A stretch of DNA of 64,000 bases from Trichostrongylus colubriformis (GCA_963978905.1 OZ022256.1:18787743-18851742), one strand, 5' to 3'; counted from the first letter of the stretch, positions 1 through 14,545 are shown. Program-made: numbers and translations. Notes: generated by a model not told the origin, from the letters alone.

Positions 1-3000
1 GAATAGAGTAGTACAGTTTCATGAACACACTCATTCGCCGCTTCACTTAATCAGCAATTTTACTTACGTGATGTACGTCGCACGTCAGTGTCGCTGCGAG
101 GAACGGGCTACGTTTAAGCTAACCTGAACTTAAGCAACTCAGCGGCCTTTTATCAAAGATAGCGTACGGCTCAGTTGAATTCCCACCTACTCAAATGAAC
201 TCATCCATCTGTGCGACCTATTAGGCATAGAAACTGATGCTCAGGAGCTTTATCCCTTCAGGGTACGGTCCATTAGCTGTTATCATAAGGATAACATGGC
301 TTCAGTTCGGTAGCCCCGAACCTAATGATTGCTCCCTACTCTGAATGGTAATTTTCTCTAGTTCCCCTTTCACAACCGCTCACTTGCGGATGGACGGACG
401 ACGGACCTCCAACTCCTAAAGACCGTAAGAAGAGGTATGGAACCTATCTAAATCACAGAATTAAAGGCGGTCTATAGTGAACTCCCTAAGTCATGGAGCA
501 TTCTATTAGTGAAGTGATAAGAGGTGCAAAAAGAGACAGTATGCTATCACACAGGAGGTCCCACGCAAGAGGCAAGAGAAAAAGTATTATTGGCGTCAGC
601 GATGAAGTTCCGCCTTCTCATTTCACTGAATTCACTTGTCAGAATGCAAGACGCGCTCCATTTGGTCTCTTCCGTCTCATTTACAAAGCAACAGTGCACG
701 TGCCAGTGGTGGAATAAGCGTTTCAAGACAGTGACAGGGGTGATGTGTGTGATGGGAACTCCTAAAGTGAGTCACCAAAAGGAAAACTAGTGGTCTAAAA
801 AGAGTATCTGTGCCGAGATTCCCGGTGAAAAGCCGATTTAACACACGGATAATTCCTCCTTTTGCAGAAGTCTGTTTCCCTTAGTTCCTTATACTGCTTA
901 TGTTCTTTAGATCCCTTTCAAGACAATTTTCATCCTTTCCTTATAATTATGCGACTTTCCCTAACAATAAGATTCACGCCACTGATCTCGGCTAAAATAG
1001 GTTACAAAGCAATCAAGGCAACACATTCTTAAACACTTACGAAGATCTCTCTTCTTGAGCAGCTTGGTATCCTTTTTTGGCTATCTTACCGCGGTCCTTC
1101 TCAAGCAGCTCCCCTGCTTCCGTAATAACATTGCATTCGTTCCGTCTTCTATTTTAGCGTTGACAGCCACCGGACCAAATAAGAGATACATATGTATGAA
1201 GGAGGAGTTGTTTAGCATTCAAAATGCGCCGTACACCGATATGAGAGTTCGTCATAGCAAAAACCGCCCGCCTGTGATCCATAAGGTAATATGATTTCTG
1301 CAAAAAGAAACGCGTAGTTTGGGATAGTGTATGACGTTCACTTTCCCGCTTGATTTTGATAAAGAGAGTTTCGAAGCCCCGTGCTCGTGCGAAAATGTCG
1401 TGTGCGAAAAGTGTTGTGCAATTTCTAGTAAAATGCACTGGAAAATGAAGTTTGTACAGAGTGCGAGCGAGCTGTAAGTGAACATGCGAAATTAGGAATG
1501 AAAAAGCCAGAGAACTGCTTGAAGGTGGAAAAGGGATTTCCTTGTAAGCTTTCACCGAGAAGATGGTGAGTAATTCAATGAAGTTCACCACTTTATACGT
1601 ACTTGAACTTGTCGCATCGAAACGAATTCAACGCTCTCAACTGTTACCTTTTTATTCACTTCAAACGAAGTAATGAGGGTGCGACGGATCCGTCGCCAGA
1701 GGTCGATTGGTCAAAAAAATGTGAGCGTTATTGTAGGTATGAGCTCAGTGGCAGATCCCAGCGATCTCCTTCAGTGCTTTCCATTTCCACACTTATTTAC
1801 TTTCGAAAAACTCCAAATTCGAATCGATACACCAAATGAGACTAAGCTTTTTTCACAGCTCTCCCCATCCAAAGACTCCCATGAGAGTGAAAGCTGACAT
1901 AAATTATCTAATCAGAGTTGTATTGCTGAGAATATGGGCTCCTTTCTTGAATGTAAACGTCCTTTGTGGTACGAACGACAGGCGAAAAATATGGCACAAC
2001 ATGGGCGTTCAGTAGAGGATCGCATAAACAACAAGGACAGCAGGCTGTTCGACTTTCAACAATTCGTTCTTTTCCATTTAAGTCAGTTCTATAGCGTTTG
2101 TGTGGCATCCATTAAATATAGGTCCTCGGCACTCCTACATACAAAGTCCTTTTCGTTGGGAATTAGAAAAATGACCGTATTCCGCCGTAAAACTTTCGAA
2201 GCTGTCGGAAAATACACAAATTATGCCTTGTTATGCAAGTTGACTTCGGAATGCTAGGCTTGTTCGTCCCATGACAACGCAGATGATGATGCATTACCCT
2301 CCTTTTCTACAACGGGTCGCATTCAACCGAGGGCTCCAACCTAAGAACTGATGTGACCCCACCCAGTTGTCCTCGAACCGTGCAATGCTATGTGAATTTT
2401 CCGAATTCTTTCTCCATAGAACTTGAATTTCTACAGCGAATTTGAATTATTTTGAAGGTGTTCCAAGAAACTGTAACAAACCCAATGTGTGACAGATCCT
2501 CTGCTTCACAGTGGAGGTACATACGACAGAATATTTTATCATGGGCTCTAACAGTTGACCTCCCCCTCCAACTTGATATAATATAGCATTTTTCAATTTC
2601 TGTTCTTCTTTGATGGATCTATTTTGGATGGGACGGGGCAGATTCCTTTTTCAGGCACTTATGACTAATGGGTTTCCAAAAATAGAATGTTGGTCCCACA
2701 TCCAGAATTTACTACAATTTTATACTTTTTCGGTGTGCAGAAGTACGGTGTGATAAGTAAAGCGGGAATGGCGCTGCGAGAATCTCTTGCTAGCGGTGCC
2801 CACTAGTCGTGAAATTCAGTAGCTCGCCGTCGCCTACAGATCAAAAAGCGAATTTGTCTCCATTCGTAATGCACTTTTGTGGGTCTGTACAAGAATGTCT
2901 TCAACTTACATTAGGAGAATCAGAACGTGTCTGTGGTGAGCGGCGTCAGGTTGCGTCGTCAGATGTTTGGAAAAGGAACTTGATGTAGCGTTCTTTTTTT

Positions 3001-3895
3001 GCACTTTCACGATATGCCATGATATCATGAAATTCCCTAAGGGTCCACGCGAGCATAGATAAGGCCGCCATAAATCTTCTGATTGGAAGGTGCAGAATAG
3101 AGCCAAACTTGATGTCTAATCTTTATCCTTTTCATGCGCATTTTTCATGGACAAGATCCTCTGGGAAGTATCTTGTTGTCGTCACTTCTCACTTTTTTCA
3201 ATGGCTCCAATTTAAGTTCTTTTCGCCGAACAGCCTCACTCGAATCAACATGGCATCATGTCGGAGCCATTCATAGACTTACGCGGCTGCCTCGGAGATG
3301 TTTGGTAAAGAGATCTTACGACTCACAGCCACATTTCCCCAACCCCCCACCCCACTCCTTCCATCTTCAGCAAATGTTCTTTTTGACGATTAACTCTCTC
3401 AACACCCCGAGCCACTAATAGATCATGTGTCAGACCTCGGTCCCATGTTGCCATCCGTATCCGATTCAATCGTTCTAAAATTGAATACTGAAGGCTTAAT
3501 TGGTGTTGCTGTGGCGATGGTTACACTAATTGTAAGTGGCTGACGAGTTTAAAGGCGATAATCGGATCAGTCGCATACATTCTTGTGGCAATTTTCGCAC
3601 TTTTCTTTCTCCCAAATCTTGAAATGAGCTCTTTGTTGGTGCTCCTAATTTTCACCATTGCACAAGCTTGAGACAAAGGGCTAGTCCTTTGTGAGCGATT
3701 CATACAAGAACAGTCGAGGGCTACACGGTTGGGAGGAGAGATCAGAAACAGCGAGACTAGTCCAACCGCATCGAACGCTACGGCTAAGCTCAATGTGTAC
3801 ACCATTGCATTACCAGAATCGTTGTCATCCGTATACATCACTTAGTAACTGTGATATCACCCCGCGTTGTCTACAACTGTGCTTACGGGTTGGGC
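1..3895. other. no gene seen
   Basis: Short open frames only, none with flanking splice signals and protein-like composition. Contains a GACGGAC repeat near 385 and an AGGGGTGATGTG repeat near 735. Confidence 0.5.
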
Positions 3896-4120
3896 CAATT
3901 GGTCAAATTTTCGCGCGGCCGCCCGCGGCGAGTGCGAGTTGTTTGTAGTTTTGTCCGTTGAAACAGCAACAACCACAACATATAAGAACTTCCGAAACTT
4001 CCAACCCTGCAACCTTAAAGGTCCCTCACGATACCAGCCCACTGCAAACTGAGCGAGGTTCCAACCGACAGTAGCAAGCACCGCGAGTGCGATGCCGCTA
4101 AGCGAAAATTCGACCGATTG
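3896..4120 (+). repeat. MITE family M1, copy 1
   Basis: Starts CCAATTGGTCAAATTTTCGC and ends GCGAAAATTCGACCGATTG. It contains AAACAGCAACAACCACAACA and CCCGCGGCGAGTGCGAG, both shared with the 19.3-kb copy. Confidence 0.7.
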
Positions 4121-4510
4121 ACCCATACACACGTTCAAATATATCAACAACGGTTACTGCGCTGTGGCTTCAATGATTATCAATACTTAAGCCCTATTAG
4201 ATAGAATTCAAGTCGCCATCCAGTTTCTTGCTAATTCCTAAATCATTTTTGGTGTAATAGATGGAGAATGCTATTCGAAATTACCATGCTACTAGGCAAT
4301 TTATTTTTTTTCATTCACTTAATCGTTTCCCATACTGCTCTACTGCCATTTCCTGGTGAGAGTGAATCATATCACAATGGGCTCCTGTTAGCATCGCCCT
4401 GCTTGCTTGTCTTTTTATTAAGTGACGTCCAATGCTTCAAAAAGCCAACGCTTCTATCCGAGTCCACCAGTTACGGCACCATTTCCTACGGCTGCACTTC
4501 TCGTTTTTTT

Positions 4511-4945
4511 TTTTACTGCACTAATTCCTTCTTGTGCGAGCGTCGTACGCAGCAGACACTTCAGAAAATGACGTGCTCGTCTTCGCTCTTCATGAGTTGC
4601 CGCTGTTCTCAATGCAAAGTTCAAGCAGAACCACTTTATGCTTTGATCTCTAAATTCTGAGAAAATATGTTGAAGATCTATTTATTTACTTATTTTTCTA
4701 TCTATCTTTTTGTTTACACGTTTATTTGATTATTTAATTTGTTTCACTGCACCACCTCCTTCCTTGTGTGATCGCCATGCACAGCACATACTTCACCACA
4801 TGATGTGGTACTCATCTTCGCTCTTGAGGACTTCCGCTGCTCTCAGTGCAAAGTTCAAGCAGCTCCCTATTAGGCTTTGCTCTCCACGTTCTGAGGAAAT
4901 ATGTTGATGCTTATCAATTTATTTGCCTATTTATTTATTTAATTA
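4511..4945 (+). repeat. diverged tandem duplication of about 200 bp
   Basis: 4511-4700 and 4741-4945 align: ACTGCAC, CTTGTG, CATCTTCGCTCTT, GCAAAGTTCAAGCAG and GAAATATGTTGA recur in order. Both end in TTTATTTA-rich sequence. The open frames through them do not match in the protein, so they look non-coding. Confidence 0.6.
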
Positions 4946-5069
4946 TTGAGTTATCCGAATACACTCAAGATGTGTCGAACTGAAGAAAAATCATCAGTAT
5001 AACCCGTACATTAGTAAAACCTTGGGGACAAAGAGAAGCACCAAGAGTAAAATCAAAGAAAACCATCGA

Positions 5070-5130
5070 GTGCATGCTGGAATTACGGACCTTAGGACAG
5101 CGACATTTTCCATTAGACCAGTTAGCTTCT
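5070..5130 (-). repeat. tRNA-derived fragment
   Basis: The minus strand shows TGGTCTAATGG then GGTCCGTAATTCC, A- and B-box-like, with no closed acceptor stem. Confidence 0.25.
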
Positions 5131-6834
5131 CATCAAACCGTTGAAATGCTTTCAAGCGAGATATTGCGAGTATTCGAGAGAAGGTGGTGTAGTTAGGACA
5201 GAAAACGGTGTCTTGTGATGCGATGCATGCTAGCTAAGAGCGCTCTAGTATGCCTCAGACTAAAAAAAAAACTTAGGAGGACGTAATTCCTGTTGGACCT
5301 GACCGCATACGGCGTCCTAATACAAGCAATCTATGTTCTAATTTTTAATTTATTCTCACCTCTGGGGTATGACCACCCAAGTAGCGATTGGCAAAAACCA
5401 GGATGCTCAACGACACTACATATCTAGTGGCTGACGGCGTAACCCCCCATCGAGAGTTATGATCATCGAGCTCATTTGAATGTGAGATCAAAAGGGCTAT
5501 TGGATTGGGCTGTACAAACATGAGCTTTGCGGGTCAAATGTTAGACGTAGGCCGAGGTTACTCACACACCCTACGGAAACCACACGTGATTGCACTGCGA
5601 TGCATGTTCATCACCCCACATACATGCATGTCTAGGATACTTTAGAACGGGCTTTCGGAGCCCCAATAAAGTGCAGACCTCCCATTTTCTGTGCTCGCTT
5701 TTTTGACATTCTCATGTCACATTCGTCAGTGAATCTTTTACGTTCGTTGAGTTATTTATAGTTTCATGACAGCCACTGACACCTACTCCATCATGCATAC
5801 ACCTCTATGAAAGCAATCGGATTATTGAGAGCCATCTCAACTAGCTACAACAGCAACATTGCTGCTTCGCATTATGCGAGCCCATTCCTGCTCGTGCACC
5901 TTCCTTTTAATCAGATTTCGCTCAAATCGGCCGAAAATTTTCTTATCAGCTTTCAAAATCTTTAAAAATCTGTAAAAACAGCTTTCAGATCCTGCTTTGA
6001 GGTCATTTCTCTCTGAAAAGATGACGATAGTGGTTAACCCTCATCATTCACTTTTGTCGACCACAACCTAATTTTCCATGCCTTGCAGAGGCCTACAAAA
6101 ACCGTTGCAAACCACTCAATTCCAGCAAGTCGTTCATCCGCAGCCATTTTCCTAATGAAATTTTGTTCGGTATTTTCATGCTCTGAGTGAATTTCATTCT
6201 TTCCAACAATCTGAATTTTCCTGAATGAATGCCACTATTATGTGTTCGCTTCCTCTGTATCTTTTGCTGGTACCGAAATGTAGATTGTTAAGAAAATCCA
6301 AGCGCTATCCAGAAGTGCTTGTTTTTGGCCAGCGCACTGCTCTGTGGTAACTTGTAAGGACTCCTCCATTTCCTTTTTCATTAACTGCAAACTAAGATGA
6401 CTAACTCAGCAGGCCTTGTATTGGGAGCTCGGTAAGAGGTAGTAGTAATAAAATATGGCAAGTTCGTGGCGTGTATGGTAAACATCATTCGAGGTGATAA
6501 TCGCGTAGATTATGTCGGCGCCATTTTTTGACAAATTTTTCCTGTGGGTAAGATTACCTTTCCGCTATTCCCACCACGTAACCCTTGAGTTACTGCCGAC
6601 GCCAACGTGCGGTGTAAGGACCAACGCGTATTTCATAATCACCTTCTCGTTAATCACCTTCTTCTCAATCTTTACCGGAAACGACGAAGACCAATAGCCT
6701 ATCATCATCTCCGAATTATTACCGAGTCTGTTTACCATATTCCACCATCTTATTGGCATGATAATCCTACTGTGCAGAAGTTATGGTCATATTGGATTGC
6801 ATTCGACAGTTGTGTTGGTGGGGAACTTTCCGCT

Positions 6835-6912
6835 AGACAAGCGGAGGGCGAGTTTTAAAGACAGTGTTAGGGGTAATGTGGGTGATAAGGAATCCCCAAG
6901 AGGAGCCACTCG
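6835..6912 (+). repeat. dispersed repeat (AGGGGTAATGTG family)
   Basis: AAGACAGTGTTAGGGGTAAT recurs near 722 (CAGTGACAGGGGTGATGTG) and inverted near 39750-39775 (CACATTACCCCTAATGCTGT). Confidence 0.5.
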
Positions 6913-8378
6913 AAAACTCAAAACTCGAAAACTTCACTCGAAAACTACGGGTCTGGAGAGCCTATTTGCGGCGAAATCCCCCACGTAAGGCGCGCCTCGG
7001 AGCTGTGGCAGAACGGTCTTTTCAGCTCCAGCCGCCTTACTTAACCCGGTTCGTCCCCTAGCGACTGATTGGCTGGGATAGGTATGGAAGGTATCGCGGC
7101 CCGCTTTCTCAGTTTTGGCTTGAAACTCACTCCAGGAAAAGGATGTTTCCTCACTTCCGAACATCCCTTTCAGTTTTAAGACATGGCAACAGGTCAATGG
7201 AAAGCTCGTCCGGACTACCCGCCTCTTCGGAAGGCTACGTCGGGAAAGGTCCTATTTCTCGGGTCTTTGACCATTTACATCCGCTATTTCTTCAGTGTCC
7301 TGTTACTAGGCATCTCGACTTTAATATTCACTACTTCTTTCACTTTTCTGCCAAATTTCCCCAAACACTGCCTTTAAGAAACTGCTGAAGATCTCATCGG
7401 CTGAGCTTTCTTAATTCGAAGACTAGTAAGCTCCGCTCCAGTAACTATGCGCTCCGGCAGAAAAGGACCCGGCGCAACTATGAACACCAAATGGAATCAA
7501 AGAAACGACATATTTGAGAGCGTTAGTTGCGATAGTGATGAACATGACAGAAACTCAGGCCAACGTAATTTCGAGGCACCTTATATGTGAATGTAAAATC
7601 TTCATAGCCAGTAGCGATCGTAGAGAAAAAACCACTGCACTCACAAGGGAAGGATTTTGACTCTCATGGAACTTTGAAAGGAGATTTAGGTGGATCATAA
7701 GAGTCCCGAATGCTGATCACAACTATGAAGCCAAAATTGCAAAAGGGCGATCTGAAGCGTTCTACTAGGAGTCAAACTTCGCGTGCGATAACTCATAGGC
7801 GGGGTAGTGTCTATTCAGCGGGGTTACCTGATAACCAGCCGATATGGCTTAGTGATAGTGCTTTTGCTCCACATATAGGAAGCAATAGGTTTGCTTCAAG
7901 CGGACACTGAAGTTTTTGCATTTCGTGTTTTCATATTTTTAATCAGCATTCGAAACTGTATAGATCCTCCTGTCTCCTTTTGAAATGGGAAGTTAAAACC
8001 CTTCCCAGGTTAGCGAAGGTACAGTTTCCGAATGCACGGGTCTGGGTAGAAAGAGTTATAGAGCAGGATATAGCGTAATATCGCAGGAATGGAGAGGAAA
8101 CGGAGTTCCGAGGGAAGCAATTTTATTGTGCAAGAGGGGTTTTTACGTGTTCATTCATCCGGAGATCTCCCTCTCTTGAGGCTTGGACTAAGTGCCGCTC
8201 TCACCTTTTCTTTACACTCACCCGTGCAATGGTGTTTCGTTTTCGTGACGATGTCTTCAAGCTTGGATCCTCCGTTTCGTCGTAATAGCCATCGACAGTT
8301 GACCATGACTTATTGGTAGAAGGACAACTACGATAAAGTACTTGCTTTTGTGGCATAAACGGTCGGTTGCCAATCTGC

Positions 8379-9117
8379 GTGGGGTGCCAAAGGTAATTTT
8401 GCTCACGGCCCACTCCGCCTATTATACAAAACACAGGGAAACGAAAGAGATAAAAGTATTGGGGCAAAATACTTCCGAAATGTTCCTCTGAAAGCAGGAA
8501 TAAGCTGAGACTCACTTCTTTCATGTTCATAAAAATATGCAGCCTTCAAGCGGCGCAGTCGCGCTTCAGAGCACCCACGGTATCGAGGTCCCCTTAAAAC
8601 AGTGGAGCCGGGTTCCATGGTAGGTCTCGTGTGAGAAGCTCCCTAAGGATTGGCCCTTCGGATAATGGAAGTCACAGAGCCCTTGCTGCTTGTACAAGGC
8701 TGCTATGATCCGACGTATCATTTTCATGCCTCAAACCTACCCCCGGAGGGGTTTCAGTGGTAACGACGCGTTTCGATTCTTGGAAAGAAGGGCTCTGGGA
8801 GCCCGGGAAAACGGAATCTTGAAGAACACCACCCGATATGGATTCGCTCAGGTACCCACAGTTGACGGACCTTGGCAAGGTTGTGAACGAGGGCGACGAA
8901 GTTTCGGATTTTGCCCAGTTGAGGTGACACATCTTGTTCACTCGGAACTCGCAACTGTTCCTGCTCGTGCAGAAGACTATAACGGAGAACAGTGATAGAG
9001 TGAGGTCTGCTCCTTACTTTAGGGATGAAAACACCTGGTCGGAATTTGCCGAAGTTCGACTAAGGTGGAGGTGGAAGTGGTGGACAAGAATTACTTTTTT
9101 TTTGGCACCCCCTGTAC
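8379..9117 (-). mobile_element. 740-bp TIR element T1, copy 1
   Basis: Ends GGGGTGCCAAAGGTAATTTTG (left, eroded) and TTGGCACCCCCTGTA (right). It is the inverted paralogue of 21611-22350 over its full length. No transposase frame is seen, so it is non-autonomous. Confidence 0.8.
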
Positions 9118-10089
9118 ATATCCATCGCTCATCACCTGCGTCATTGAGGAAGATGCTCGAATTTACGCCTTGGAGAATGACCTGAGTATTCTACAACCTA
9201 ATTCATGATCCACTTGACTTCATTAAGTTAAAGTGGAGGGAAAGTACTTCGTTTGAAGGCACATGGAACGAAAGCTCTTCGTTCTCTCCCTTCTGCAGCG
9301 TTTTCCTGTACATGTCTTTTTTGCTCTACTTGCCTTTATTTTCGTTTTCGATTTAACGAATGCTAGCTTCATTTTAACTTCATCAAACCTTCTGAATCAA
9401 CCCATATGTGGTTCCAAAAGCGACTGTTGTTAGAGGAATGAGGATGCAAAAAACATTCACTGAAGGCTGGAAGCCGCGGAAACTGCATTTATCACCAGAG
9501 GTATCTCTAGTAATCAACAAGATTGATGTTGCACAAAAAACTGGCAATGGAGGCCCAGATTGATGATGTGCGAAAAATTAATTCGTGCGAAGTCTGACTC
9601 AAGCTCATTTCTCTCGAACTACAGTAGGGGTGTTCCGTATTCATATAGTACATATTATCCGAGTACACAAATTTACTTATACATACTTACTGAATTTTAT
9701 CTTAAAGGTTGTATGGATGAAGATAAGAAGGACAGCAAATACTTCATTCTAATCACCTACAACCCTCCTGTACCTTTTATGTCTCGAACCGGAATGATTT
9801 TATTGTCACCTCGGTGTTTTCTAAGCAGTCACTTGGGTGCTTTGTTACCAGGGTACAGTGAGAGTTGAGTAAACCTCGGCAGGGGGATCGTATTTGCCCG
9901 AACGGAGGGGTGGGGAGAGTCGTCCCTGCAGAGCTCTGCGATAAGCCCCAAAATCTAAACATTCAATAAGCAGATGAAAAGGAAAGGGTATTTTGCAACG
10001 AATTGGGACGAGCAAATTTGAAGTAATTAATCGAGGATGAGAAGTATCCCGGCAATAGTGACTGTTATTGTAGAGGTTAAAAAAAATAG

Positions 10090-10135
10090 TGGGGCGGGAG
10101 GGGGGGGGGGGTGGTACGCGTAGAGGGGGGGTCGT
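10090..10135 (+). other. G-run tract
   Basis: Contains runs of 4, 12 and 7 G with a further GGG in between (GGGGCGGGAG, a 12-G run, AGAGGGGGGGTCG). It meets the simple G-quadruplex pattern; function unknown, and runs this long are prone to assembly error. Confidence 0.5.
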
Positions 10136-12904
10136 GCTGAAGCGGCCGTTTTCCTCGACATCTGGGAGTGCCCTGTTTGTTACTGTGGCTCTTTAAACCA
10201 TGAGTGATTGGGGCCAATTGATGAACTTTTGTAGTAAGGCTTACAACAGTGCTGTCTGGCATATTCGTCAAGCATTTTTACCACCTGAAGGCACACTTTG
10301 CGATATTCGGTTCGACTTCCTTCAGTTTTGTGGCAATTAGTCGTTTCACCGATATCTCTTTCTGTATTGATCGGCCTTCCGGGTAAGATCGATGAGTCAG
10401 ATAGAGTAGAACGGCAAAATGTTTGAAAAGGGATGATAATTTCACTCATGGTTACAATGCATGAGCTTCATGCATAATTCAGTAAATACAGTAGTCCGAT
10501 ACAGTTAAAATTTTCTCGAAAAAAAAGTAATTCTTTATTACAACGAAATCTCAAAGTGTGACTACCACAGCAGTCGGGTGAATTTATACCAAAATGATCA
10601 ATATCACCCTTAGAGGATAGAAACCTGATTTTTATCAATTTCAAATAAGGTTAGCAGCTCTATGAGTTGTTGGCCACGTTGGAGGCAGCTTTACCTCTTG
10701 GTTATAATTATAGCGCTTATCGCCTCTCAGTGAGTGCCCACAGACAATTGTACATGCGAGAACGTAAAAAATTAGCTTCTTGATGGTTTGAAAGCACCCT
10801 CTTGTAGAGCTTTATAAATATATTTGGAACATATATGAACTATAAAAGGATTGAATGAAAACGAACCGAGTTATAGTTTAAAAAATAAAAAACGCGGATT
10901 CGCGTTTTTTTTTCAAAAACTTAAGGCTTTATGTAACTTTTCTAATAGAAGGGAATGAATGAGTTTCGAAAATGTTCTTCATTTTTCGGTCAATCCATTA
11001 TATGAGCTGTCGGTGAATAGTCGCTTTTCAAGCCATTCTTCCAAATGATCGATCAAAAACAGTGTCTGTTTGCACGTAGCAAGGCTTCAGGTCGTACTTT
11101 TTGCAAGTTTTGTCAACGACGTATCACCTTTGAGACATTGTCAGATGTAGTTTCAGCGCTTCTGTGATAGAGACGAAAGGCTTGAGGAGTTGGAGGAAGG
11201 AGGAATAGTCAAGAGGTAAAGAAAGCTATCGAGTCGCACTTGCAACTTCGACTTGAAGAAATTTTTGTATTCACGTCAGCATTGAGAAAAACTGCACACA
11301 TGTGTAAGACAATTTTCCTGTAGGAGGTGGTAGTGCACCACATGAGCGATGAGATAACAGCAGCAGGCTTCAGCAGCGCTGGAGATCTCCGCCGCTTCCG
11401 GAGAAGGAAAATTGAATACATTTCAACAACTGGATTGGGAAATGACGGCGGAGCGGTACGGTGGCTTTCAGTAGGTAAATGGTGTGAGGAGAACCCAGCA
11501 TGTTCAGGCTTCCCAGATCCTCCACTAGGCATCGCTCCACTGTCGCATATGAGCCCCTGAATTGCGTGGCTTCAATCAGTACATCACTGGTGCTATGCGC
11601 GGTGAACACGTCTGCGGCAAGAATCAGCAGGGCGAATATATGTATCTAATATGGATGTTACTTTCGATTTTTGGCTGTTTCTATCATCCTTTCTTCACTA
11701 CCTCACTATATTACTTCTGTACTATCACAACTAAATGCATAGCTTCTGCGTATCTGCCCAAATGCTGCTCACACCCTCCAATTTTTATGAGAATTGGATG
11801 CGTGCTTTATTGGTCGAGGATCCAATGCCAGCGAATCCACATTGCCATTGACGGCTTCACAAAATGTAGATCGCTGACTAGCGCTTTCATTTAGCATGAC
11901 GAATCACAGCAGGATCCCTCGAGGATTTCGGATGGGTTCATTTGGCTGACTAAATAATATTATGGGAGGACGCTTGGTGAGGTCAGACTTGCTACCATCG
12001 TTGACAGTTTACGTTTTGTAAGTGGATCAGGATAGGTGAATAATGTGTTCTGCAGTGGACAGTTACACCCTTGGAGGTCCCGGCCCGATTACATAGATTA
12101 CGGCCAATGACACAAGGAAATAAGGAATGTGGTCAAAAAAATAAAATAATCCTGACTCAGATCCTATGACGACGGATGACGTTGACATTGGGACATGAGA
12201 AGTAGCGAACTTGCGAAGAGGAGACAGATACATCTGTCACCGTACATTCAGGAATTAAGAAGATTATGGTTTCTTAATATAACCATTGAGATTGACCTTC
12301 TATGCAAAGGTAGTTGAGTGCTTGATTTTTTTAACACCTTCAGATCACCTTTTGAATAGTCGACTCTATCCTCCTTAATGGACGGTGGTCACCTTTCGCC
12401 GATCCCCGAATTCAATTTCCCCCACATAGTGTCGTGGCCTTGCTAAAAAAATCTGCTGGAATTTTTCAAAGTGGAAAAAATTCGACTATTGTGAAAGCTG
12501 ATATGGACTCCCAGCTGGAGGCATCTTACTACATATCTCCCTTGGCGTATGATATGGGACTACTGATCGATTACAGTGTGCTTATTAGTTTGTGTTCTTG
12601 TCGTCCCTGAGCATGTAGACCTTGTTTCCACTGCATTGATTCCGTCAACACTTTTTTTCGTGAATTTTCAGAATTAAAGGCAGGGATGAGAAATATTTCG
12701 TTTTCCTGTATCTTGAAATCGGTAGAGCTTAGGAAAGTATATCGTGCTGCAAATGGCATGTAGCACTTATTAGATCCACGTTTGCAGCGAATAAGTGGCG
12801 CATCAGCCATTTGGCTTTGGATAAAAGGATAAGTCGACCATGGGAAGCTATAATTCAAACTGATTTCAGGCCGCGCGCCAAAGCTGTCAATTCTACTACT
12901 ATAA

Positions 12905-13400
12905 GTTGAATAATTCCTACTATCGCTACAATTTATAAAACGCTTCGTCTGTCTGTACGTCTCTCCGTCCGTCCGTCTAAGACGAAAATAGGTATTATAT
13001 AAAAAACAACCTGTGGAGATGGCGACAAATGTGGAATGGGTATGGCATGGGACAACCATGCACTAAGTTAAGCTCCTCCTACTATGGGCGGATCATGCGC
13101 TGGAATATTCTGTCCGATTGTTTTTTCATATAACGTCTACGCCCACACATCACCACAAATGCTCGCCCACTGTGTTCACGCCTCTTTCATAACCAAACTC
13201 ATTCCTGACCTCGATTCACCTTTCCCCCACGTTGGGGTTATATCGAAATTCAATTTATTCTCGCCCCATGCCCTCCCTATCCCAAACTTGTTCCTATCTC
13301 CACAGGTCGTTTTCTATGAAATGTCTAATTTCGTGACAGACAGGCGAAGGGACGTAAAGACAGACGCTTTTTATACTATACAGTAGGGATTGGCTTAGTC
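12905..13400. repeat. inverted pair of GACAGACA-type dispersed repeats
   Basis: GACAGACGAAGCG on the minus strand near 12940 and GACAGACAGGCGAAGGG near 13337, each next to TATATAA/TTATACT-type sequence. Similar stretches occur near 380, 40130, 48570 and 58535. An open minus-strand frame of 162 codons overlaps but is low-complexity and not supported. Confidence 0.45.
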
Positions 13401-14545
13401 TGTTTTTTTGCTCGTTTTTCTATTTGTCTGCCAGGGAAGTATGTAAAGCCGAAAGCGGCTGGTTAAGCTGGCTGATCTGACTGGTACTCATGTACAGATC
13501 AATTTCACCATGGAGCATGGTTGAGAGTGTGAGATAGCTCACTTCTCTCAATTGCGATGTTCAGATTTTCTTTCCAGAAGTATTTAATGTCTAGCGCTCT
13601 ACAACACAATGCCCTCAAGTAACGAAATTGGGGTGACATGAGAAATGAGAGTGCTCGTGCGATCATAAAGACATTACCGGGAGTTGGGCTTATCGTCAAA
13701 AAAATTCCGTAAATAATGCGTAGACTAAGGGTATGCGTTTTCTATCACTGGAAGGGTCGCAGTCTTTGCGTGCCATGCATAATTCATAAAGATGTCTGTC
13801 TTTGATATTGTCAGTGTTTATGTGTGCCTTTAGCCATCCCACATGAGAGCAATGACTTAACAGGATGATGTAGTATTCTTAGAGTGCTCAGACATTTGTC
13901 CTTTAACGTTGTGCTGGTGGAGAACACCCCGGAGCCATTATCGTCGGCTTATTTCTATTCCCAGAGGCTTTTCTGAAATTGACAAGCGACATGCATTTGC
14001 TAGCATCACGAGACGATTGAGGTCGGATCATATGGGCGTCATCTTGCCGGAAAAGCTGCAAATTTCTCTTTCATTTTTCAATTTCTTATTCATGCATCTT
14101 CTGATGGGGACGTAAGAGAAAACTGCACACAATGACATTTTCTTCTGATGTGATTGCTCACCGTATGTTTTTGCTTTATCCGTGTTGTTGTCATTCGTTT
14201 AGCTGGCATACTGACTGAATTAGGGACTTTGTCGTCCCGACAAACATCCAAACAGCGTAAGCATAAACCAGCAACATCCACTGCTGCTACGCTCTCCCTA
14301 TCTCCAGTGAGCATTTCCACCCTGTCTCCAGTTTAGGCTTCAGGCATTGCAATTTCAAAGCAAAAGTTTTGTGATCGGTAAAAACCAGCCAAGCGTTAAT
14401 TTCTATGATTTTTCCGCAGAAAATTTGAAGAGGAAGGCGGTGTAAAGCAAGTGTTATGCGTGATTTTCAACCTAAATCAGGAGAGTAGATTAATGCGTAC
14501 ATAATAGACGTATTACGCTTGCGCTTGGACACAAAAGTGCTTAGA

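Larger units (their letters stand above)
4946..8378. other. no gene seen
   Basis: AT-rich sequence with a tRNA-derived fragment (5070-5130) and one dispersed repeat (6835-6912). Overlapping frames near 6.6-7.4 kb show no splice support. Confidence 0.5.
9118..14545. other. no gene seen
   Basis: Holds the G-run tract and the GACAGACA pair. Frames near 11.2-11.9 kb and 12.6-13.1 kb lack supporting signals. Confidence 0.45.

Noticed and set aside
12571..13059. 162-codon minus-strand frame
   Set aside because: Overlaps the GACAGACA repeat and is low in complexity; no domain or splice support.
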